From Candidatus Electrothrix rattekaaiensis (lineage in GTDB: Bacteria > Desulfobacterota > Desulfobulbia > Desulfobulbales > Desulfobulbaceae), in assembly GCA_032595675.1 (NCBI GenBank), contig JAVQMD010000002.1, positions 682,001 through 746,000 on the forward strand: a stretch of DNA of 64,000 bases. Direction: 5' to 3'. Under the pieces are notes generated by a model. It did no database searches. It was not told the origin of the DNA and saw only the letters and a list, made by a program, of their open reading frames with translations. Of the stretch, positions 50,423-56,983 are shown in pieces. Numbering within the stretch: the first letter of the stretch is position 1; every line of letters starts with the position of its first letter. The position numbers were made by a program, and so were the translations under genes.

Positions 50423-51085
50423 ATGCTGAAAATACGAGATCTGTATAAATCTTATCAGGTCGGTCATACCATGATGCCTGTTCTCAAGGGGATTAACCTT
50501 GATGTTGAGCAGGGGGATCTGCTGGCTGTAACCGGTTCGTCAGGAAGCGGCAAATCCACCCTGATGAGTATTATTGGCCTGTTGGATAAACCAACACGCG
50601 GGCGGTATTGGCTGGATAAGAAAGAAGTGCTGCATTGTAGCGATGATGAACTGGCAGCCATGCGGAATCAGAAAATCGGTTTTGTCTTCCAGTCCTTTTA
50701 TCTTCTGCAACGCCTGACCGCTGTTGAAAATGTTGGCTGTCCGTTGCGCTACAGCAAGGTTCCTCCCAGGGAAATACATCGCCGTTCTCTGGCAATGTTG
50801 GAGAAAGTGGGGTTGGCTGATCGTTCCACCCATCGTCCTGATGAGTTGTCTGGTGGGCAGCAGCAGCGGGTGGCTATTGCCCGTGCCCTGATCGGTAAAC
50901 CGGCAATCGTTTTAGCTGATGAGCCCACCGGTGCTCTGGATTCCCATGTGAGTAAAGAGATAATGGATTTGTTCATAAGCCTTAATCAGGAAGAGGGGAT
51001 TACCATTATTATCATCACCCATGATGAAAAGATTGCTCAACAATGCTCCCGGCATGTGATGATGGAAGATGGGGTGTTGAGGTGA
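50423..51085 (+). CDS. MacB-type ABC transporter ATP-binding protein
   Basis: 220 residues with all ABC motifs: Walker A VTGSSGSGKSTLMSIIGLLD (about 34-53), Q loop GFVFQSFYLLQRLTAVENV, signature DELSGGQQQRVAIARALIGK (about 138-157), Walker B IVLADEPTGALDSHVSKEIM, and H loop IIIITHDEKIAQQC. LolD/MacB subgroup. AGGAGG lies upstream of the ATG. It powers the adjacent permease. Confidence 0.95.
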   Translation: MLKIRDLYKSYQVGHTMMPVLKGINLDVEQGDLLAVTGSSGSGKSTLMSIIGLLDKPTRGRYWLDKKEVLHCSDDELAAMRNQKIGFVFQSFYLLQRLTAVENVGCPLRYSKVPPREIHRRSLAMLEKVGLADRSTHRPDELSGGQQQRVAIARALIGKPAIVLADEPTGALDSHVSKEIMDLFISLNQEEGITIIIITHDEKIAQQCSRHVMMEDGVLR

Positions 51086-51098
51086 TATTGAGGTCATC

Positions 51099-52259
51099 AT
51101 GTTTCTAACCTACGTGCGAGAAGCGGTCCGCAGTTTGTATACCGCGAAACAGCGAACCCTGTTGGCCTTACTCGGTATCAGTGTTGCTATCGGTTCCGTT
51201 ATTGCCCTGGTTTCTATAGGTATTATATGGGGCGAGGAATCTATGAAGCGTTTTTCTGAGTTAGGCCCGGATATTTTGCAGATCGAAGCTCCTTGGAGTC
51301 GAGGAGATGAGGAAGGTATCACTGTACAAGATGCTTTTTTGTTGCTTGATAGTAGTCAGACGCTTGCCGATTTGGTGCCTCTAATAATCGATAGTGGCGG
51401 GTATTTTTTTGGTGGTGAGAATGGGTGGGCTCTGATTACAGGAACAACAGTAAAGTATAAAGAAATGAATAGACTGCGACTTAAATCCGGGCGGTTTCTT
51501 TCAATACTGGACAAAAATAAGCCCTATGTGGTCATAGGAACAAGATTGTTAAATAAACCCGAATTTAAGGGGTTCACCGGCTCCTTGATTGGCTCCACAG
51601 TTAAATTGCAAAATAAGCCGTACACGATTATTGGAACGCTTGAAGAGAGTGCTGGTAATTGGGAGGCTAATTATTCGATTATACCGATTTCCACAGCAAT
51701 TCGTTTTTTTGGTAAAAAAAATATTAGTAAAATTACCGCCCGAATGAAACCGGGTATAGACTTCCGAGTTGCAGAGAAGGAAATTCAACGATATTTCAAA
51801 CAGAGAAACAATATAGAAATCACAGTGAAGGCGAATGTGCAAGCGATTAAAGCTGCTAAAGAACAAGCCGCCATGAAAACCGTGTTGTTGGGTGTTATCA
51901 GCAGTATCTCCCTTTTAGTCGGTGGGGTCGGCATCATGAATGTCATGCTCACTTCCGTGATGGATCGACGGCGGGAAATCGGCATCCTCCGGGCCATCGG
52001 CGCACGGCAGCGGGACATCCGCCGTCAATTTTTAACCGAGGCTGTTATCCTTTCTTTGATCGGGGGCGTTCTGGGAGCTGGTTTGGGAATCCTGTCCTGC
52101 TATATTGTCTGTTCCATTAATGAATGGACATTCTTTATCCCCAAGATGGGACTCTGGCTGGGACTGGGCGTGTCATCCCTGGTTGGCATTTTCTTTGGTT
52201 TTTATCCTGCCCATAAGGCAGCTAAGCTGGACCCTATCACGGCCTTGCGTTCTGAGTGA
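51099..52259 (+). CDS. MacB-type ABC transporter permease
   Basis: 386 residues. The N-terminal membrane helix (TLLALLGISVAIGSVIALVS) is followed by a MacB_PCD periplasmic domain (about 45-245) and a FtsX-like C-terminal set of three helices: LLGVISSISLLVGGVGIMNV, MLTSVMDRRREIGILRAIGA, RQRDIRRQFLTEAVILSLIG. It completes a MacAB-TolC-like exporter with the three genes upstream. Substrate (peptide, antibiotic, lipoprotein or signal molecule) is not evident from sequence. Confidence 0.92.
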   Translation: MFLTYVREAVRSLYTAKQRTLLALLGISVAIGSVIALVSIGIIWGEESMKRFSELGPDILQIEAPWSRGDEEGITVQDAFLLLDSSQTLADLVPLIIDSGGYFFGGENGWALITGTTVKYKEMNRLRLKSGRFLSILDKNKPYVVIGTRLLNKPEFKGFTGSLIGSTVKLQNKPYTIIGTLEESAGNWEANYSIIPISTAIRFFGKKNISKITARMKPGIDFRVAEKEIQRYFKQRNNIEITVKANVQAIKAAKEQAAMKTVLLGVISSISLLVGGVGIMNVMLTSVMDRRREIGILRAIGARQRDIRRQFLTEAVILSLIGGVLGAGLGILSCYIVCSINEWTFFIPKMGLWLGLGVSSLVGIFFGFYPAHKAAKLDPITALRSE

Positions 52260-52303
52260 TTGTGGCGGCAGCTTCTCACTGCGCCACAAGAGAGGCACCT
52301 TGG

Positions 52304-52609
52304 TTATGCTAATTCAGAAGACACGTTGATGGAGGAATACCCATTCTGGGTTTCAATTCCTTTCAATTTGACTTCTTGGTAGCCATTTCGTACTTCCTGT
52401 CCTCGTTCTCTGATTTCTTGTTTGCCATTTGTAGTTTCTTGACCAGCAATTGTATACTCAGTATGTTGAGGTGTGAGGTCCTTTTGCAGTGAAAATACCT
52501 CATATTGAGATTCCATTGACACGACTGAAAAAGCATATATCGCCAAGACAGAAAATGAGAATATGCAGAGGTAGTTATGCTGCTGAAAGAGCAGATTCGA
52601 GTGTTTCAT
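52304..52609 (-). CDS. Small secreted or membrane-anchored heptad-repeat protein
   Basis: 101 residues with AGGAGG upstream of the ATG at 52609. An N-terminal hydrophobic segment (YLCIFSFSVLAIYAFSVVSM) could be a signal peptide or anchor. The C-terminal half is a run of seven-residue units: GQETTNG, KQEIRER, GQEVRNG, YQEVKLK, GIETQNG, YSSINVS. The matching DNA is periodic at 21 bases. No family is recognised. A palindromic operator-like site lies between its promoter region and start (52628-52650). Confidence 0.6.
   Translation of the reverse strand: MKHSNLLFQQHNYLCIFSFSVLAIYAFSVVSMESQYEVFSLQKDLTPQHTEYTIAGQETTNGKQEIRERGQEVRNGYQEVKLKGIETQNGYSSINVSSELA
52322..52450. repeat. 21-bp-periodic repeat inside a coding region
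   Basis: Plus-strand units such as GCCATTTCGTACTTCCTGTC+C (52382-52402) and GCCATTTGTAGTTTCTTGAC+C (52424-52444) lie 42 bases apart, with related 21-mers between (TTTCAATTTGACTTCTTGGT+A; TCGTTCTCTGATTTCTTGTT+T). It codes the heptads of the small secreted protein. Period equals that of the two non-genic arrays in the window, though the sequences are unrelated. Confidence 0.65.
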
Positions 52610-52627
52610 AATATTGCCTCCTATTGT

Positions 52628-52650
52628 ATACCCATTAGGGCGTATTTATC
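52628..52650. promoter_or_regulatory. Operator-like palindrome shared with the site at 61366
   Basis: TACCCATTAGGGCGTATTTATC on the plus strand matches TACCCATTGGGG-TATTTATC at 61369-61388 except for one substitution and a small gap. It lies about 20 bases upstream of the start of the secreted heptad-repeat protein, between promoter region and ribosome site. Confidence 0.5.
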
Positions 52651-52782
52651 TTTTTGCAGTTAGTTCTCTTTATTAAATTAAAGCTGGTTGTATATAGCCT
52701 TGTCAAGATGATTTTATAATACGCAGTAATCAGTACGATAAATGCGTAGGGAGGGGAAGATCGGGGCAACCGCAATCAGGCT

Positions 52783-53229
52783 TCACAACCTGTCATGAAT
52801 CCATTGCTGGATCTTTGCTTCAGCAGGATCATGGGAGAATGTTCCGTTGTTGACCAGACGGGCAAAGATTTTATAAGGATCGTTTTTGTCCCCCTGCTTG
52901 CGTAGATGCTTTGCTTCGTTCAAATACAGATAGAGAATGATCGGAGGGGCACTTGAAAAACAGAAGAACAGGCGATACCGTTTCAACCCTTGCTTATAGC
53001 GTCGGAATTTTTTCAGATCGCCCTTGAGGCGGTATTCCTGTTTGTTGGGATTTTCCGGGATAATCTCCTGATCGGCCTTTCGGATTCGTGCCGCGAATTT
53101 TACCAACTCATGCTGCACATATTCTTCATGGGGCAGGGTTGCCTTTAACTCTTTCAGACGCTCTTTCAGTTTGAGGATTCGTTGAAAATAGCAGTCATGG
53201 TACTTCAGGAGGTAGTCATTCTGCTTCAA
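52783..53229 (-). CDS. YhaV-type ribosome-dependent mRNA interferase toxin
   Basis: 148 residues; the start is a TTG inside the end of the antitoxin gene. Sequence KYHDCYFQRILKLKERLKEL, HELVKFAARIRKADQEIIPE, KGDLKKFRRYKQGLKRYRLF and YLYLNEAKHLRKQGDKNDPY, then FARLVNNGTFSHDP, follows the YhaV family (RelE superfamily). It would cleave mRNA or rRNA when free of its partner. Complete. Confidence 0.88.
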   Translation of the reverse strand: MKQNDYLLKYHDCYFQRILKLKERLKELKATLPHEEYVQHELVKFAARIRKADQEIIPENPNKQEYRLKGDLKKFRRYKQGLKRYRLFFCFSSAPPIILYLYLNEAKHLRKQGDKNDPYKIFARLVNNGTFSHDPAEAKIQQWIHDRL

Positions 53230-53515
53230 TGTCTACTCCTTCCAGCAGATCAGCCCATTCTTCATCCCAAACGTCCTCGACATCATGCAGCTTTTCAGGA
53301 TGCTTCATCGCATGGATGCCCAGAGCCCGGACAAACTGGCGGAAGAGCGGGTCTTGTTCCATTGTGTCCAGCTCGTTTTTCGGTCGTATCAGGAGTCCTT
53401 TGGGAGAGGTTTCAATGACAACACTTTGGTTATCCAGTTTTTTTGCAAATTGCATGGGGAGATCCACAGCCCAGCTTCCACCGTGTTTGAATATTTTTTT
53501 CTCTGTCAATTCCAT
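53216..53515 (-). CDS. AbrB/PrlF-type antitoxin of the YhaV toxin
   Basis: 99 residues. The N-terminal swapped-hairpin AbrB-like domain reads EKKIFKHGGSWAVDLPMQFA and SVVIETSPKGLLIRPKNELD. The C-terminal part is acidic (EKLHDVEDVWDEEWADLLEG), as expected for a toxin-masking tail. The toxin gene begins within its last 14 bases. Confidence 0.82.
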   Translation of the reverse strand: MELTEKKIFKHGGSWAVDLPMQFAKKLDNQSVVIETSPKGLLIRPKNELDTMEQDPLFRQFVRALGIHAMKHPEKLHDVEDVWDEEWADLLEGVDIEAE

Positions 53516-53733
53516 GAGATCACCTGTATGTTTTTTAGTCGTTTTTTTTGATCGACAAAACAGTTGTTTATTTTAATGTACACAAAAGTATATATTTTTT
53601 CAAGAGAGGTATTGCCGAGGTAAGCTAAGTGGGAAATAATGCGGAGAACGCACTCTGTCGGGCTGGAGAAAGGTGAGAAGGAGTTGATCCCCGGTCGGAG
53701 CAGATCCGACCGGGTTTTGAACAGAACGAAAAC

Positions 53734-54945
53734 TCAGCCCTCAAGCACAGCCAAAGCCTTCTTGATCCGTTCCATTCCTTCTGTAATAACCTCCATAGAG
53801 GTGGCAAAAGAGAAGCGGACAAAATCATCTGAACCAAAGGCGACACCCGGCACGGATGCAACCTTGGCCTGATCCAGGAAGTAGGCGGCCATGTCTGTGG
53901 AGTTTTTCAGCGTCGCCCCGTTAAAGGACTTGCCGTAATAGGCGGAGAAATTCGGGAACACGTAAAAGGCACCGCTGGGATTCACGCAGGTAACGCCTTC
54001 GATGGACTCTAAATCACTGACAAAGAAATCACGGCGGGGCAGGAAGGCTTCTTTCATCACACCGGGGAAGTCCTGCGGTCCGGTCAGAGCGACCAAGGCC
54101 GCATACTGCGACGGCGCAGCAGGATTGGAAGTGGACTGGCTCTGTATCTTGTTCATGGCCTTGATCAGATGCAGAGGCCCGGCAGAGTAGCCGATCCGCC
54201 AGCCGGTCATGGCAAAAGACTTGGAAACCCCGTTCAGGACAATGGTCTGCGCCTTCAGGGCAGGCTCCACATCCAGGATATGGGGCAGCTTGCCGTCAAC
54301 GTAGGTGACGGTTTCATAGATATCATCGGTAACGATCAGCCAGCCGTGTTTCAGGGCCATCTCGGCCACTGCCTTGAGGGCGGTGATGGAAAAGACAGAA
54401 CCTGTGGGATTGGACGGGCTGTTGAGAAAAATGGCACGGGTCTTATCGGTTGTCTTTGCTGCCAGGGTTTCCGGGTTCAGGTCAAAGTTCATGGACTCAT
54501 CCAGAGGAACAATGACCGGGACACCGCCTGCCAGTTGGACCATGGGCGGATAGGAAACCCAGTACGGAGCCGGAATCAGCACCTCGTCACCGGGATTGAG
54601 CATGGCCTGAAAGATATTATACAGTCCGTGCTTGCCGCCGCAACAGACCTGGATCTCGTCCGGGGTATACTCCCAACCGTGATCTTCCTTAAAACGCATA
54701 CAGACAGCCTCCCGCAGTTCCGGGATGCCGGGGACAGCTGTATAGCGGGTATGCCCGTCGTCGATGGCCTGTTTCCCGGCTTCGCAAACATGCTTCGGAG
54801 TATCGAAATCCGGTTCACCAACGCTAAAATTCAGAATATCCTCACCTGCCGCTTTCAGTGCCTTGGCCTTGGCATTGATCGCTAAGGTCGGGGAGGGCGG
54901 TACCTGGAGTACACGATCAGCGAGAGTGATTATTTCCTGAGACAT
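53734..54945 (-). CDS. Class I aminotransferase, aspartate aminotransferase type
   Basis: About 403 residues from the ATG at 54945 (GAGG upstream). It starts LADRVLQVPPSPTLAINAKA; FSVGEPDFDTPKHVCEAGKQ, NSPSNPTGSVFSITALKAVA, DDIYETVTYVDGKLPHI and the PLP lysine in GVSKSFAMTGWRIGYSAGPL (about 237) are those of subgroup I-gamma enzymes (AspB/AatA). It transfers the amino group between aspartate and 2-oxoglutarate. Single gene; the upstream spacer to the next plus-strand region has no clear partner. Confidence 0.93.
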   Translation of the reverse strand: MSQEIITLADRVLQVPPSPTLAINAKAKALKAAGEDILNFSVGEPDFDTPKHVCEAGKQAIDDGHTRYTAVPGIPELREAVCMRFKEDHGWEYTPDEIQVCCGGKHGLYNIFQAMLNPGDEVLIPAPYWVSYPPMVQLAGGVPVIVPLDESMNFDLNPETLAAKTTDKTRAIFLNSPSNPTGSVFSITALKAVAEMALKHGWLIVTDDIYETVTYVDGKLPHILDVEPALKAQTIVLNGVSKSFAMTGWRIGYSAGPLHLIKAMNKIQSQSTSNPAAPSQYAALVALTGPQDFPGVMKEAFLPRRDFFVSDLESIEGVTCVNPSGAFYVFPNFSAYYGKSFNGATLKNSTDMAAYFLDQAKVASVPGVAFGSDDFVRFSFATSMEVITEGMERIKKALAVLEG

Positions 54946-55230
54946 GATTTTTTTCCTCTTCAAGGGGGTTATATAAGAATGTGCTTGTGATTCATAAGGG
55001 AAATTCTTCCCTGCTCTAGCAGGTTCCGCCTTTTTTATCAAGAGCAATCGCGTCTATTCTGCGGAATTTTTGTTTGATGCGGTATGCAGGAGATCGTTCA
55101 GGGGATGCCTCCTTTTACTGAGGAGAGAGATTCAGGAACGAGATTATCAAAACGAGCTTGGAGGCAGGGAGTGGTCATACGGAACTCTGCATATCGGCGA
55201 AACGGCGGGTGCGGAAGCCGCACCCTGTTC

Positions 55231-55368
55231 TTATCTGCCTTTCTTGGAAGGGGTTAACCGCTTGGGCGGTGGCGGCGGGACATAACCTCCGGCCTTGCCT
55301 TTTTTTTGTCGTCCTAACGACGGTATCGGACGCAGCGGAGTTGTTGCAGGCGTTTTCTTTTCGTTCAT
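55231..55368 (-). CDS. Possible 45-aa Pro/Lys-rich small protein
   Basis: ATG at 55368 with GAGGAGC eight bases upstream, an excellent ribosome site. The product MNEKKTPATTPLRPIPSLGR then GGYVPPPPPKRLTPSKKGR is basic and proline-rich, with no family match. The same frame is open upstream through the decayed higA, so the good ribosome site is the main reason to call a separate gene. Confidence 0.4.
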   Translation of the reverse strand: MNEKKTPATTPLRPIPSLGRQKKGKAGGYVPPPPPKRLTPSKKGR

Positions 55369-55439
55369 GTACTGCTCCTCTGGTGAATATTGAGATTCTG
55401 TTCCGGCAAGTATACGTTGCTGGCGGCGGATCACAAGTA

Positions 55440-55630
55440 AATAAAACAGCATTGCGCAGGCAGGACAGTCGTCAGGCGTAACCGAAGACTTCCCTTTGAT
55501 GATTTTATTCAGACGGGAATAAGGGATGTCCAGATGCCGGGCAAGTTCGGTCTTGGTAATCTCCAGCGGCTTGATGAATTTTTCAGCAAGCATTTCGCCT
55601 GGATGGGTCGGAGGATGGTGCCTGGGTAGC
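55440..55630 (-). pseudogene. HigA-type antitoxin remnant
   Basis: The minus strand codes HHPPTHPGEMLAEKFIKPLE, then ITKTELARHLDIPYSRLNKI and IKGKSSVTPDD, which is the start and helix-turn-helix of HigA (usually ~100 residues). No start codon lies in this frame before HHPP, and after TPDD the sequence departs from the family (CPACAMLFYLLVIRRQQ). Both ends are damaged, and no HigB gene lies nearby. Confidence 0.65.
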
Positions 55631-55708
55631 CGTTGTCTGGCATTAATGATTGTTTTTGTATTTTTGAAAAGGGAGTATGTATGTATAATGCATGTCAGCT
55701 AAAGTTTT

Positions 55709-55785
55709 TCAAATCCTGTGGCAACCAATGGCATTGCCAGAGAAGGAAGGCCCGCTTCGGGTGGGGGATCATGGCCAGACGGCTG
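55709..55785 (-). pseudogene. Duplicate fragment of the purL 3' end
   Basis: CCAATGGCATTGCCAG and the following ~50 bases match the purL 3' region at 57064-57124 with about ten substitutions. On the minus strand it still reads PHPKRAFLLWQCHWLPQ against PHPERAFLPWQCHWLPQE in PurL, with two or more amino-acid changes, and lacks the rest of the gene. The orphan gene at 55809-56897 lies between this fragment and the real purL end. Confidence 0.75.
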
Positions 55786-55808
55786 TATTTTTTTTGCATA
55801 ATTAACAT

Positions 55809-56897
55809 ATGGACACTTTAATACTCTTAAAGAATTTGCCGATCACAATAGACGAATTGCTTGGTCTTGCCAAGATGATGCGTAGTCATGATATCCTCAC
55901 TGCTAGTTTTGATATGGAGCAAGAAGACCCCTATGTTCCAGAAACATATAGGCTCCAGAAGGCGGTGCATGATACCAAGACAATTTTGGTTGCTGACCGG
56001 AACTTGATGACTAGGTGGGTTAATCTTGTGAAATCGTGTCGAATTACAGAAAAACATAGAGTTGCGGCAGCAACGCTTGCCTTTTGTCAATGTTCCGGGA
56101 TATTGATAGATCCCGCTATTGCACTCTATGAACTTGCAGCTACATCAGGAAATGAAAAAGCAATCGCTGAAGAAAATATTTTTCGGTTAGTTGACAACAC
56201 TAATCCACGAGTTTTGACAGATATAGCTCTCGGTTATCATGAAGGTTCCCCTTCTTTTTTAACAGAGCAAGGTCATAATTTCAAGAAGAAGCAGATAGAC
56301 TTTTGTGTTTCATTGCAAGATTGGCAACGTATATATGTGGTTGTTTTGAAAATTGCTGCTCTTTCTTTGAGAGGAGGCAAGAGTCATAAGGTTGTAATAG
56401 ATTTATTTGACTGGATGTATTCGGATTACTTATTCCTCGCAACGGCAACTATGTTAGGGCTTTGTTATTTTTCCCCAAATAGCCCCAAAAAGGGATTATT
56501 AAAGCAACTTCGATCTAATGATCGTGAATTAGCTTTGGCAGGGATCAGAAATGCAACATGGGATATGACTCTAATCCACAAGTGGTTACAAATGGCTCGT
56601 AGGCAGCCTGAAAATAATACGTTGAATTTGTTGGGTTCATTTGATAAAAAAATGCATGCTATCGTAAGGAATATATTGGTGTTCCCAAATTCTGATGAGG
56701 CATCTGAAGCAAAATGGCATGATATTCTTCTCGAATTTTGGAAAAGTGATAAAGGCGCATATTTATATAGAAAAACTAGGAAGTATTTTCGAGATGCCGA
56801 GAATCCTTCGAGATTATGTAATAAAAACGATACGCAGTTTTCGTTTGATAAGTTGATTAGCGATGGGGAGAGGGCGATTCGAGAATGGCATCCGTAA
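55809..56897 (+). CDS. Orphan A+T-rich gene with a PIN-like N-terminal region
   Basis: 362 residues starting MDTLILLKNLPITIDELLGL. Residues 56-130 (TKTILVADRNLMTRWVNLVK ... HRVAAATLAFCQCSGILIDP, then AIALYELAATSGNEKAIAEE) have the spacing of a PIN-like nuclease core (D62 after a hydrophobic strand, then E107), but the match is by eye only. The C-terminal ~200 residues are helical with a hydrophobic VVIDLFDWMYSDYLFLATAT stretch. Codon use differs strongly from purL. It is flanked by a duplicated purL end on one side and purL on the other, which suggests arrival by recombination at purL. Confidence 0.7.
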   Translation: MDTLILLKNLPITIDELLGLAKMMRSHDILTASFDMEQEDPYVPETYRLQKAVHDTKTILVADRNLMTRWVNLVKSCRITEKHRVAAATLAFCQCSGILIDPAIALYELAATSGNEKAIAEENIFRLVDNTNPRVLTDIALGYHEGSPSFLTEQGHNFKKKQIDFCVSLQDWQRIYVVVLKIAALSLRGGKSHKVVIDLFDWMYSDYLFLATATMLGLCYFSPNSPKKGLLKQLRSNDRELALAGIRNATWDMTLIHKWLQMARRQPENNTLNLLGSFDKKMHAIVRNILVFPNSDEASEAKWHDILLEFWKSDKGAYLYRKTRKYFRDAENPSRLCNKNDTQFSFDKLISDGERAIREWHP

Positions 56898-56947
56898 AAG
56901 GATGGTTACAGCAACATGGGGTGTTGTTTTCGGGGCCCCTCATTGCG

Positions 56948-56973
56948 AAGGCGGAGATGCTCTCCGCCTTTAT
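56948..56973. terminator. Hairpin between convergent genes
   Basis: AAGGCGGA - GATGCTC - TCCGCCTT, then TAT, with A on the 5' side and a short T run on the 3' side. It sits between the end of the orphan gene (56897) and the purL stop (56984) and can end transcription of both. Confidence 0.6.
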
Positions 56974-56983
56974 CTCAATGTTG

